DNA from: Deltaproteobacteria bacterium
Lineage (GTDB): Bacteria > Myxococcota_A > UBA9042 > PHBI01
Length of the DNA: 55,834 nt
NCBI GenBank assembly: GCA_011526585.1
Contig: WYBB01000235.1
Coordinates: 1-55,834, forward strand
Direction: 5' to 3'
The position numbers were made by a program, and so were the translations under genes. The notes under the pieces were generated by a model. That model was not told where the DNA came from, did no database searches, and worked only from the letters and a program-made list of their open reading frames with translations. Positions 1 through 7,871 of the stretch are shown piece after piece (the first letter of the stretch is position 1; each line of letters starts with the position of its first letter).

Positions 1-141
1 TACGGCGGGCGTCCGCGGCGTCGGTCGGTCGGTCGCTTGTGCGGCGTACGTCGAGTACGCCTCCGCGCTCCCTTCCCTCCCTCCTTGCGGCCATCCCGCC
101 TCGCTCGATTTTTCGACATCCCTTGAGACCGTCCGCTCGGA
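1..141. other. Left-edge non-coding stretch with short inverted repeat
   Basis: No convincing gene is visible here. It holds a short tandem run of GGTC units near 20-36 and a perfect 7-bp inverted repeat with a 5-nt loop at 43-61 (arms GGCGTAC and GTACGCC). Pyrimidine-rich sequence follows. It lies downstream of the minus-strand thioredoxin gene, so it could hold that gene's terminator or part of a dispersed repeat. Neither can be shown from this window. Confidence 0.3.
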
Positions 142-990
142 TCAGTGGGCGTCGATCAGGCGGGCGGTCAGTGCGCGATCGCCGAGGTTGCCGTAGATGC
201 GATCGGCGACGAGGCGGCGCGGCCGGCAGGTGTCGCCGCCGATCTCGCGCTCGCAGGCCTCGCGCTGAACGATCGCCTCGCGCAGGCTCTGGCGCACGAG
301 CGCGTTGAGGAGCTGCGCGGGCGGCACACCGGCGCGCGGCCAGAGGCTCGCCTGCAGGCCGTTGACCATGACGGCGGGCGTGCCGCGCACGCCGGCGTCG
401 CGCGCGAGCTGGGCGTCGGCGTCGACCTTCTCACCCAGGCGCGGGTCGCCGAGGTCGCGATCGAGCTGCTCGAGCGAGAGGCCGCAGTGGGGCCCGAGCC
501 GCGTTCGCACGAAGGCGAGGAAGCCGGCGCCATCGAGCGTGCTCCAGGCCGTGCGCGTGCGGATGAGCGCGGAGGAGAGGCACTGGAACTTGCCCTGTCG
601 GTGCGCGGCGAGCGCGGCGATCGCGGCCATGCGCGCGTGCACTTGCCCGCGGGTCGGGCGCTGACGGAACTGCACCTGCACCGTGTCGGGCCAGCGGTCG
701 ACCAGACGCTGCGCGACGTCGTTGGTGCGGCGGCAGTGCGGGCACTGGTAGTCGGTGAAGAGCGTGACGACGACCAGCGGCTCGCGCGCGCCGAGCGCCG
801 GCGTGCTGACGGCGTCGGGCGCGACCACGCTCGGATCGTCGCCGTCGTCGACGGCGCTCGAGGTCGTGCTCTCGAGGATGGGCGGCGGCGGCGCGGTGGG
901 GGCGCAGGCGGTCGCCAGCGCGCTCGCGCCGAGCGCGGCGACGAGGGCGAGGCGGTGCAGGGCCAGGCGGTGCATGCTCGGAGCGCTCAT
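142..990 (-). CDS. DsbA-like thioredoxin-fold lipoprotein
   Basis: A 282-residue exported protein. A hydrophobic N-terminus ends in ATAC at about residues 26-29, a somewhat atypical lipobox, then a Pro/Ser-rich linker to about residue 65. The thioredoxin fold follows, with the redox motif CPHC at residues 83-86 and a cis-proline loop (RGTPAV) near the C-terminus. This is the arrangement of DsbA/DsbG-like disulfide oxidoreductases of the thioredoxin_4 type. It probably makes, breaks or isomerises disulfides in periplasmic proteins; the partner is unknown. The start at 990 is chosen because the signal sequence begins there. The much longer open frame upstream lies antisense to the biotin carboxylase gene and has the composition of a shadow. 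No strong ribosome-binding site is visible. Confidence 0.85.
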   Translation of the reverse strand: MSAPSMHRLALHRLALVAALGASALATACAPTAPPPPILESTTSSAVDDGDDPSVVAPDAVSTPALGAREPLVVVTLFTDYQCPHCRRTNDVAQRLVDRWPDTVQVQFRQRPTRGQVHARMAAIAALAAHRQGKFQCLSSALIRTRTAWSTLDGAGFLAFVRTRLGPHCGLSLEQLDRDLGDPRLGEKVDADAQLARDAGVRGTPAVMVNGLQASLWPRAGVPPAQLLNALVRQSLREAIVQREACEREIGGDTCRPRRLVADRIYGNLGDRALTARLIDAH

Positions 991-1152
991 GTCCCGGTCG
1001 GTAGCCCACTCGTTCGCCGAGCGCAACGTCGCCAGCGCGTGCGAGGGGCGGCGCGTGCGCGCTGCCGACGAGCGCGGGCGGCAACAAGGGCTTGACACCG
1101 CGCGGTCGGGAGGGCAATCGCGGCCCATGTCCCTTGCGTGCTCGGAGCTCTC

Positions 1153-2670
1153 TTGTTCAAGCGCATCCTGATCGCCAACCGGGGCGAGATCGCCTGCCGC
1201 GTCATCCGGGCGTGTCGCGCCCTCGGCATCGAGACCGTCGCCGTCTACTCCGAGGCGGACGCGCGCGCGCTGCACGTGCGCATGGCCGACCAGGCCTTCT
1301 GCATCGGGCCGCCGCCGTCGCGCGAGTCCTACCTCGTCGGCGAGAAGATCCTCGAGGTCGCGCGCCGGAGCGGCGCCGAGGCGATCCATCCGGGTTACGG
1401 ATTCCTTTCCGAAAACGCTGAGTTCAGGCGTGCTTGCGACGCCGCCGGCGTCGTCTTCATCGGCCCCGGCGCCGAGGCGATGCGCCTGATGGGCGAGAAG
1501 ACCCTGGCGCGGCGCACGGTCACGGCGGCCGGCGTGCCGGTGGTGCCGGGCACGACCGAGCCGCTGACCGAGACCGCGCGCCTCCTGAGCGTGGCGGCCG
1601 AGGTCGGCTACCCGGTGATGCTCAAGGCGGCGGCGGGCGGCGGCGGCAAGGGCATGCGCATCGTCACGAGCGAGGCCGAGCTGGTGCGCGCGTTCGAGGC
1701 GGCGCAGCGCGAGGCGCGCTCGAGCTTCGGCGACGACGCCGTCTACGTCGAGAAGGCGATCGTCGGGCCGCGCCACATCGAGGTCCAGGTCTTCTGCGAC
1801 CGCCACGGCCACGCGGTCTACGTCGGCGATCGCGAGTGCTCGGTGCAGCGCCGCCACCAGAAGGTCATCGAGGAGGCGCCGGCGCCGAACCTGAGCGACG
1901 CGACCCGGCGCGCGATGGGCGAGATGGCCTGCCGCGCGGCCAGGGCGGTCGGCTACGAGGGCGCGGGCACGGTCGAGTGCCTGGTCGACGCGCACGAGAA
2001 CTTCTACTTCCTCGAGATGAACACGCGGCTCCAGGTCGAGCACTGCGTCACCGAGGAGGCCTTCGGGGTCGACCTCGTCAGGGCGCAGTTGATCGTCGCC
2101 GCGGGCGGTGAGCTGCCGTTTTCGCAGGAGGCGTTGGTCCCGCACAAGGCGGCCATCGAGCTGCGCCTCTACGCCGAGGATCCGGCCGAGAACTACCGGC
2201 CGTCGCCGGGTCCCTTGCACGTCTACCGCCCGCCGCGCGGGCCGGGCGTGCGCGTCGACGACGGCGTGGTCGAGGGCGATGTCGTCTCGAGCCTCTACGA
2301 TCCGATGGTCGCCAAGCTCATCGTCTCGGGCGCGACGCGCGAGGACGCGATCCGGCAGGCGCGCGCGGCGATCGCCGAGTACCGGGTGCACGGCATCAAG
2401 CACAACCTCGAGCTGCTCGGCGCCGTCCTCGACGCGCCGGCCTTCATCGCCGGGCGCTACACGACCGAGCTGCTCTCGCAGATCGGCTTTCGTCCGCGCG
2501 AGGCGAGCGACGAGGAGCGCGACCTGGCGCGCGTCATGGCGGCGCTCGCGGCCGAAGAGACGGCGCTGCACCCGGTCGAGGGTGAGGGCGCGGCAGGCGG
2601 CCGGGCGCGCAGCGCGTGGGCCGACGACGGCCTGAGACGGGCGCTGATGGGGCTTGGAGGGATCGGATGA
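1153..2670 (+). CDS. accC: Biotin carboxylase subunit (acyl-CoA carboxylase alpha, N-terminal part)
   Basis: Catalyses ATP-dependent carboxylation of biotin on a carrier protein. The N-terminus FKRILIANRGEIA is typical of biotin carboxylases. The ATP-grasp glycine loop (AAAGGGGKGMR), the RECSVQRRHQK segment and the signature EMNTRLQVEH are all present. At about 505 residues it exceeds bacterial AccC (about 450), with an extra C-terminal tail of the kind seen in propionyl/methylcrotonyl-CoA carboxylase alpha subunits. TTG at 1153 is preferred because GGAG lies 5 nt upstream and the protein then begins at the conserved FKR. A GTG at 1138 is the alternative. The stop overlaps the start of the biotin-carrier gene (ATGA), so the two are translationally coupled. 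No carboxyltransferase gene lies nearby. Confidence 0.93.
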   Translation: MFKRILIANRGEIACRVIRACRALGIETVAVYSEADARALHVRMADQAFCIGPPPSRESYLVGEKILEVARRSGAEAIHPGYGFLSENAEFRRACDAAGVVFIGPGAEAMRLMGEKTLARRTVTAAGVPVVPGTTEPLTETARLLSVAAEVGYPVMLKAAAGGGGKGMRIVTSEAELVRAFEAAQREARSSFGDDAVYVEKAIVGPRHIEVQVFCDRHGHAVYVGDRECSVQRRHQKVIEEAPAPNLSDATRRAMGEMACRAARAVGYEGAGTVECLVDAHENFYFLEMNTRLQVEHCVTEEAFGVDLVRAQLIVAAGGELPFSQEALVPHKAAIELRLYAEDPAENYRPSPGPLHVYRPPRGPGVRVDDGVVEGDVVSSLYDPMVAKLIVSGATREDAIRQARAAIAEYRVHGIKHNLELLGAVLDAPAFIAGRYTTELLSQIGFRPREASDEERDLARVMAALAAEETALHPVEGEGAAGGRARSAWADDGLRRALMGLGGIG

Positions 2671-3212
2671 GCGCGCGCTGGATCACCTGGATCGGCGACG
2701 AGGCCGCCACCGTCGAGCTCGTCGATCGCAGCGACGCGCACGTGGTGGCGCGCATCGAGACCAAGGACGGCGCGCGCGAGGTGCGCCTCGAGATCGTCGT
2801 GCGCAACGACAACGGCGAGGCGCTCGTGCGCTTGCCCGACGGGCGCCAGCACCCGATCTGGGTCGGACCGCCGGGGCGGACCGGGGCCGCGCGCGCCGAG
2901 CGCACCGTCAGCGTCGCCGGGCGCGACCTCGTCGTGCGGGCGCGGCGTGAGCTCGACGCCTGGCTCGGCGCCGACGACGCGGGCGCCGGCTCGGGCGCGG
3001 TCTCGGTGGCGATGCCCGGGCGCGTCGTCAAGGTCCTCGCCAAGGTCGGCGAGCACGTCGACAAGGGCCAGGCGGTCCTCATCGTCGAGGCGATGAAGAT
3101 GGAAAACGAGGTGAAGTCCCCCAGGGCCGGCGTGGTCAAGGTGGTGCACGTCGCCGAGGGCGCGGCGGTCGAGGGGGGCACGGTGCTGATGGAGATCGAG
3201 GCCGCGCCATGA
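2667..3212 (+). CDS. Biotin carboxyl carrier protein (acyl-CoA carboxylase alpha, C-terminal part)
   Basis: A 181-residue protein with a biotinyl-lipoyl domain at about residues 112-181 and the biotinylation motif EAMKMEN; the target lysine is about residue 144. The first ~100 residues are beta-rich and resemble the linker (BT-like) region that joins the carboxylase and carrier in fused propionyl-CoA-type alpha subunits. It therefore carries carboxybiotin between the biotin carboxylase and an unlinked carboxyltransferase. The ATG overlaps the upstream stop codon by ATGA, with GGAGG at 2656-2660, 6 nt before the start. Two genes in place of one chain suggests a split alpha subunit. Confidence 0.92.
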   Translation: MSARWITWIGDEAATVELVDRSDAHVVARIETKDGAREVRLEIVVRNDNGEALVRLPDGRQHPIWVGPPGRTGAARAERTVSVAGRDLVVRARRELDAWLGADDAGAGSGAVSVAMPGRVVKVLAKVGEHVDKGQAVLIVEAMKMENEVKSPRAGVVKVVHVAEGAAVEGGTVLMEIEAAP

Positions 3213-3234
3213 TGGCGGGTCGGCGAACGTCGCG

Positions 3235-4977
3235 ATGAGCGACCTGCGACCGCGTGGCGACACCGCAGACGCTCGCCGCAGCCGTCCTCCCGCGCGCCGC
3301 TGGCTCGGCAACCTCCAGGCCGGCACGACCACGGCGGTCGTCATCATCCCGCAGGGCATGGCCTACGCGCTCGTCGCCGGCCTCGAGCCAATCCACGGGC
3401 TCTACGCCTCGCTCCTGCCGCTGGTGGTCTACGCGCTGATCGGGCGCTCACGCGAGCTCGCCGTCGGCCCGGGCGCGCTCGACACGCTGCTCGTCGGCGC
3501 GTCGCTGTCGACCTTGGCCTTCATCACGCCCGAGAACCACGCCGCCTACGCCGCGCTGCTCGCGCTGATGGTCGCGGCGATCCAGCTCGCGCTCGGGCTC
3601 CTGCGCGCGGGCTTCCTCGTCAACTTCCTCTCGGCGCCGGTGCTCTCCGGCTTCACCTCGGCCGCGGCGATCACCATCGCGCTCAGCCAGACCGGCAACC
3701 TCCTCGGCTTCAGGATGGAGGCGAGCCCGCACTTCCACGAGCTCGCCTATCAGCTCGGCGCACACCTCGGCGTGCTCCACCCGGTGACGGCCGCGATCGG
3801 GCTCGGATCCGTCGTGCTCCTCGTCGTGCTCAAGCGGCTCTGGCCGCGCACACCCTACGCGCTCGGCGTCGTCGCGCTGGCCACCGGGCTCTCGGCCGCG
3901 CTCGATCTGGAGGGCGCGGGTGTCACCATCATCGGTGCGATCCCGGCCGGTCTGCCCGCGCCGAGCGTGCCGCCCATCGACGAAGCGGGGCTCGTCGCGC
4001 TCCTGCCGACCGCCATCACCATCGCCTTCGTCGGCTACCTCACGATGATCTCGATCGCCAAGGCCTTCGCCGATCGCAACCGCTACGATATCGACCCCAA
4101 CCGCGAGCTCTTCGCGGCCGGCGCCGCCAACCTCGCCGCCGGGCTCTTCTCCGGCTTCCCGGTGAGCGCGAGCTTCTCGCGCTCGGCGGTGCACGCGCAG
4201 GCCGGCTCGACCTCGCCCCTGACCCTGCTCATCACCGCCGGCTGGGTGGCGCTGACGCTCCTGGTCCTGACCGGCCTCCTGTACGATCTGCCCAAGGCGA
4301 CGCTCGCCGCGATCATCATCACCGCGGTCTACGGCCTCATCGACGTGAAGGCGGTCAAGCGCCTGGCGCGCGTCAAACCCGTCGACATGTGGCTCCTGCT
4401 CGTCACCTTCACGGCGACGCTCGCGGTCGGCATCGAGCCCGGGATCCTCATCGGCGTCGGCGCCTCGCTCGTCACCTTCATCGTCGCCACCACGCGCCCG
4501 CACACCGCGGTGCTCGGTCGCCTCGGCGACTCACCCGACTTCCGCAACGTCAAGAACCACCCGTCCGCGAAGACCTACCCCGGCCTCGTCATCATCCGCA
4601 TCGACGCGCAGTTCTACTTCGGCAACGTCACCTTCCTGAAGGCGCTGCTCAAGCGCCTCGAGCGCGAGGCCGCCGAGCCGATCAAGGCGATCGTGCTGGA
4701 GGCCTGCTCGCTCACGCAGCTCGACAGCAGCGCCGACGCCGCACTGCACGCGATCGTCGACGACTACAAGAAGCGCGGGATCCGCTTCTCGATCGCCAGC
4801 GCCAAGGTGCCGGTCCTGAACGTGATGCGCGCTTCGGGCCTCTACGACAAGCTCGGCGCCGAGAGCTTCTTCCTCAACGTCGACGACGCGGTGAGGGCGC
4901 TCATCGCGGCGGGGCTCATCAGCCCGGATCGGGCGGCGCCGGCAGGCGAGACAGCGGCGAGAGCGCCTCGCAGTTGA
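3235..4977 (+). CDS. SulP-family anion transporter with STAS domain
   Basis: A 580-residue inner-membrane transporter. The SulP signature (PQGMAYALVAGLEPIHGLYA) lies near residues 40-60, followed by about ten to twelve hydrophobic segments to about residue 420. A cytosolic STAS domain occupies about 440-560, including EACSLTQLDSSADAAL. Family members move sulfate, bicarbonate or other anions. Being 22 bp downstream of biotin carboxylase/carrier genes, bicarbonate supply is an attractive guess, but specificity cannot be read from sequence. Its 3' end overlaps the convergent lipoprotein gene by 59 bp. Confidence 0.93.
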   Translation: MSDLRPRGDTADARRSRPPARRWLGNLQAGTTTAVVIIPQGMAYALVAGLEPIHGLYASLLPLVVYALIGRSRELAVGPGALDTLLVGASLSTLAFITPENHAAYAALLALMVAAIQLALGLLRAGFLVNFLSAPVLSGFTSAAAITIALSQTGNLLGFRMEASPHFHELAYQLGAHLGVLHPVTAAIGLGSVVLLVVLKRLWPRTPYALGVVALATGLSAALDLEGAGVTIIGAIPAGLPAPSVPPIDEAGLVALLPTAITIAFVGYLTMISIAKAFADRNRYDIDPNRELFAAGAANLAAGLFSGFPVSASFSRSAVHAQAGSTSPLTLLITAGWVALTLLVLTGLLYDLPKATLAAIIITAVYGLIDVKAVKRLARVKPVDMWLLLVTFTATLAVGIEPGILIGVGASLVTFIVATTRPHTAVLGRLGDSPDFRNVKNHPSAKTYPGLVIIRIDAQFYFGNVTFLKALLKRLEREAAEPIKAIVLEACSLTQLDSSADAALHAIVDDYKKRGIRFSIASAKVPVLNVMRASGLYDKLGAESFFLNVDDAVRALIAAGLISPDRAAPAGETAARAPRS

Positions 4978-5428
4978 AGCGCTTCCAGGCGTGGTAGCGG
5001 ATCGGCGGGTGCTTGCAGAGCGCGATCCCGATCAGACGCTCGAAGGCGTCGACGGCGATCGGCTGCGCCAGCGCGGGCTCGAGCACCGGCCGCCCCGCGC
5101 GCAAGGCCTGACCGAGCTCGGGCAGGAGCGCGGGCGGCAGCTCGAGCCAGGCGGCGAGATCGGTGACGAAGGGGCCGCTGCCGCGCGCGATGGCGAGCGC
5201 GATCTCGCGGCGGCTCTCGAGCGCGCGCCCGGCGGTATCGCCGCCGGTGAGCAGGCCGGTGGTGATGAAGGCGAGCGACCCTGCGACGCCGCTCGAGATC
5301 GCGCTGCCGCCGAGGGCCTCGTCGTCGGTGCTGAGCTCGCTCGAGCCGCACGCGCCGAGCGCCTGGAGGGTGACCAGGGCGGCGATCAGGGCGACGAGGA
5401 GGCGGGGCGCGCGCGTCACGGCAGGCAC
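4919..5428 (-). CDS. Lipoprotein, DUF3015-like, paralogue of the upstream gene
   Basis: A 169-residue predicted lipoprotein. The signal sequence ends in LGAC near residues 24-27 and is followed by a Ser/Gly-rich linker. The body has the pattern REIALAIARGSG...LAAWL, which resembles DUF3015-type proteins (a block of the form 'N..L..DIA.G.G..L..LA..LG'); that link is tentative. Two conserved cysteines lie near the C-terminus (ALCKH and FNCEA). It is clearly related to the gene immediately upstream, which it overlaps by 13 bp, suggesting tandem duplication. It ends the gtrA-glycosyltransferase operon and overlaps the convergent SulP gene by 59 bp. Function unknown. Confidence 0.75.
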   Translation of the reverse strand: MPAVTRAPRLLVALIAALVTLQALGACGSSELSTDDEALGGSAISSGVAGSLAFITTGLLTGGDTAGRALESRREIALAIARGSGPFVTDLAAWLELPPALLPELGQALRAGRPVLEPALAQPIAVDAFERLIGIALCKHPPIRYHAWKRFNCEALSPLSRLPAPPDPG

Positions 5429-5904
5429 TCCACTTCGGCCTCGGCGGGCGGGCGACAGTGCAGGCGCTCGTGCACGAAGGGGTAGAGCCAGGCGTCGCAG
5501 CAGAGCACGTCGGCGACCTTGCGCTCCCAGACCGAGGCGCGCAGCGGCTCTTCGACGAGCACGGCCGAGAGCGGCTCGCGGTGGCGGCGCAGGACCTCGC
5601 CGAGGTGCGGCACGAGGCCGGCGGGCAGGGCGAGCTGGTGGGCGAGATCGGCGATCCAGTCGCCGTGGCCGCGCGCGAGGTTCACCTCGATGGTGCGGCG
5701 GTTCTTGACGTAGACGTCGTTGGTGCCGTCGTCGGTCGCCTCGGTCGTGACGGCGCCGGCGGTGGTCGAGACGAGGCCGCCGGCGATCGAGAGCAGGGCG
5801 ACGATCGCGACCTCTTCATCGTCGTCGCTCGAGGTCGACGAGATCCCGCTCGAGCCGCAGGCCGCGGTCGACAAGCAGAGCAGCATGGGCAGGGCGCGCC
5901 ACAC
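5416..5904 (-). CDS. Lipoprotein, DUF3015-like, first of a tandem pair
   Basis: A 162-residue predicted lipoprotein with a short signal (STAACGSSG; lipobox cysteine near residue 16) and an acidic Ser/Asp linker. A block NRRTIEVNLARGHGDWIADLAHQLALP matches its neighbour's block in spacing and character (shown here only as family resemblance). Cysteines appear as LCCDAW and RLHCRP near the end. It starts 9 nt after the glycosyltransferase stop, so it is co-transcribed. Function unknown; the context suggests a periplasmic or outer-membrane factor acting with glycolipid synthesis or export. Confidence 0.72.
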   Translation of the reverse strand: MWRALPMLLCLSTAACGSSGISSTSSDDDEEVAIVALLSIAGGLVSTTAGAVTTEATDDGTNDVYVKNRRTIEVNLARGHGDWIADLAHQLALPAGLVPHLGEVLRRHREPLSAVLVEEPLRASVWERKVADVLCCDAWLYPFVHERLHCRPPAEAEVECLP

Positions 5905-5913
5905 GCGGCGAGT

Positions 5914-7074
5914 CTACTCGGATTCGAGCGGCGCGGTCTTGACGATCTCGCGCTCGGCGTAGAGGCGGGTGCCGGAGGCGACGCGGAAGCGCTTGCCGCG
6001 CCAGGCGACGCGCGACATGAAGGGGGCCACGGCCCATACGCCGAAGAGGGCGAGCTCCTTGAGCGGCCCGAGCGGCAGCGCGGACAAGAGGCCGGCGCGC
6101 CCGCGCAGGCGGTGCCACTGCAGGCCGTCGCGCAGCAGGGTGAGCGCGACGCCGAGCGCGAAGACCGGGGCGGCGAAGGTGCCCGCGAACGGAGCGACGA
6201 GCGCGAGCAGCATCGGAGAGCTCAGGGGCTCGAGCGGGTAGGACAGCGGCATCACGCGCGAGCGGATGAGGTTCCAGCGGAGCTGGCGCTGGAGGAAGCG
6301 CGTGACGGTCGTGCGGGTGCAGACGTTGTCGACGGTGGTGCTGGCGATGCGGACGCGGTAGCCGGCGGCGGAGAACATGCGACCCATGACGTAGTCCTCG
6401 GCGAGCAGGCTGCCGACGCTGGCGAGGCCGCCGAGCGCCTCGAAGCGCGCGCGCGAAAACAGCATCGACTTGCCGACGGCGCCGGCCTGCGGCAGGAGCA
6501 CGCTCGAGACGGCGAGGCTGCCCGCGACGGGGCCGGCGAGGTGGAGGTTCTCGAGCGTCGCGCCGAGGCTCTCTTCGCCGGTCCCGACGAAGAGGTTGGT
6601 GAGGAGGCCGAGCTGCGGATCGGCGACGTACTCGGCGACGAGGTCCTCGAGCCAGCGCTCGGAGACGGCGATGTTGGAGTCGGAGATCACGACGAGGTCG
6701 TGGCTGTCGAAGGCGAGCATCGCCTGGAGGTTGGCGACCTTCGGGTTGAGCGCCTGACCGCCCTGGTGGATGACGAGGCGCGTGGGCACGTGCGGGAAGC
6801 GCGCGCGCAGGCGCTGCACGATCGGGATGGCGGGATCGTCGTCGCCCTGGACGCCGAAGACGAGCTCGTAACGCGGGTGGGTCTGCGCGAAGAAGGTGGC
6901 GAGGTTGTCCTCGAGGCGATCGTCGGCGCCGCAGAGCGGCTTGAGCACGGTGACAGGCGGGAGGACTGCGGCGGGCGGGGCGGCGAGCGCGGGGCGGCGC
7001 GCGGTGAGGCGATAGAGCGAGAGCACCGAGAGCAGGGTGAAGACGATGGCGACAAAGACGATGAAGGCGAGCAT
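5914..7074 (-). CDS. Ceramide glucosyltransferase-like GT21 glycosyltransferase (HpnI-like)
   Basis: A 386-residue membrane-anchored GT-A glycosyltransferase. One N-terminal helix (residues 1-20) is followed by the catalytic domain with VTVLKPLCG near 41-49, a GDDD at about 77-80, the SDSN metal site at about 131-134, EDYVMG (third acidic site) and RQLRW (the Q/RxxRW motif). Two to three membrane helices follow near the C-terminus. This is the ceramide glucosyltransferase / hopanoid HpnI architecture, so transfer of a sugar from a nucleotide donor to a lipid acceptor is likely. It sits 13 bp downstream of a GtrA-like gene, a common pairing for lipid-linked sugar synthesis and flipping. Confidence 0.85.
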   Translation of the reverse strand: MLAFIVFVAIVFTLLSVLSLYRLTARRPALAAPPAAVLPPVTVLKPLCGADDRLEDNLATFFAQTHPRYELVFGVQGDDDPAIPIVQRLRARFPHVPTRLVIHQGGQALNPKVANLQAMLAFDSHDLVVISDSNIAVSERWLEDLVAEYVADPQLGLLTNLFVGTGEESLGATLENLHLAGPVAGSLAVSSVLLPQAGAVGKSMLFSRARFEALGGLASVGSLLAEDYVMGRMFSAAGYRVRIASTTVDNVCTRTTVTRFLQRQLRWNLIRSRVMPLSYPLEPLSSPMLLALVAPFAGTFAAPVFALGVALTLLRDGLQWHRLRGRAGLLSALPLGPLKELALFGVWAVAPFMSRVAWRGKRFRVASGTRLYAEREIVKTAPLESE

Positions 7075-7087
7075 GGCGACCTCTCGA

Positions 7088-7522
7088 TCAGGAGCGCTGG
7101 GTTGTCGCGGCGGGGCGGAAGATCCGGGCCCAGAGGTGGTAGCTGAAGCCGAAGTAGACCGCGGCGGAGGCGATGACGCGGGCGACCAGCGGCGGCACGC
7201 CCCACAGCGGCGAGAGCAGGTGGAAGAGCGCGGCGTTGAGCAGGAAGGCGATGACCTCGACCGCGAGGAAGGCCGAGCCCTGGCGCGCGAGCTGCGCGGG
7301 GTCGCTCGTGCGATCCTGGAAGGCCCAGAGCTTGTTGCCGACGAACTGGATCACCAGCCCGAGCGAGAGCGCTGGCACGTTGGCCCAGGCGGGTGCGACG
7401 GCGAGGCCGTGCACGAGCAGGGCGAGCATCACCAGATCGGCGAGCGAGGCGGCGACGCCGACGACGGCGCTGCGCTTGAGGGTGCCGGGCGGTCTCACAT
7501 GGGATCGGGCAGGTTCGGACAT
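7088..7522 (-). CDS. GtrA-like membrane protein
   Basis: A 144-residue protein with four hydrophobic helices and the GtrA/DPMS landmark NKLWAFQDR between helices two and three. GtrA proteins are thought to help translocate lipid-linked sugars across the inner membrane. It is the first gene of the operon that continues into the glycosyltransferase and two lipoproteins. The ATG at 7522 has GGAG about 6 nt upstream. A sigma-54-like promoter candidate lies about 47 bp upstream on the same strand. Confidence 0.85.
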   Translation of the reverse strand: MSEPARSHVRPPGTLKRSAVVGVAASLADLVMLALLVHGLAVAPAWANVPALSLGLVIQFVGNKLWAFQDRTSDPAQLARQGSAFLAVEVIAFLLNAALFHLLSPLWGVPPLVARVIASAAVYFGFSYHLWARIFRPAATTQRS

Positions 7523-7871
7523 GGTGGGCTCCAGGTGGCGGCGAGGTCATCGCCCGGCGCCATGGGAACCAAGAGCCGTGCCATCGGGGTGACGCGGCGG
7601 TGACGCAGCGCAAGGTCTTGGAAACAATCTGGTGCGCACCGGCGGTGGCGGGGGTGCGCAGAGCGAGCGCTCGGAATCCGGGTTCGCGGTGCGGGTGGCG
7701 GAGGAGGGGCTGCGGGCGGGGCAGAGTCTGGTAAGTATAAGTATTCGTATGGCTTTATCGGTTTGGTGGATCCGGGCGAAGGCGAGTTCGCGCGCCGCGT
7801 ACCGGACAGGAGGGCCGGTGCTTGCCCCGGATGCTTGCCCCGGTCTGCGCGCTCGTGGGACCTTGCGCCGC
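7523..7871. other. Divergent intergenic region between gtrA and the amidase gene
   Basis: About 350 bp without a supportable gene. It holds the sigma-54-like site for gtrA, a locally AT-rich segment around 7729-7760 (including TATAAG at 7736-7741 but no matching -35), and a 12-bp direct repeat TGCTTGCCCCGG at 7819-7830 and 7832-7843 shortly before the amidase start. One GG-N10-GC arrangement at 7811-7825 is too degenerate to call a promoter. Confidence 0.5.
7569..7583 (-). promoter_or_regulatory. Candidate sigma-54 promoter for the gtrA operon
   Basis: On the minus strand the sequence is TGGCACGGCTCTTGG. The -24 element TGGCACG is perfect and the spacing is right, but the -12 element is TTGG instead of TTGC, so the near-invariant C is missing. 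A start near 7557 would give a 35-nt leader before gtrA. A GGTGACGC direct repeat just upstream (7588-7595 and 7599-7606) could be an activator site. Confidence 0.4.

Noticed and set aside
1092..1120. TTGACA before accC as a sigma-70 promoter
   Set aside because: The -35 is perfect but CAATCG at -10 spacing is too far from TATAAT. A similar case stands at 17559-17587.
991..2571. Long upstream extension of the minus-strand thioredoxin frame
   Set aside because: It is antisense to the biotin carboxylase gene, lies before the true signal peptide, and has the Arg/Asp/Leu-skewed composition of a GC-rich shadow.
7632..7871. Upstream extension of the amidase frame
   Set aside because: No ribosome-binding site and no signal-like sequence; a clear signal peptide starts at 7872.
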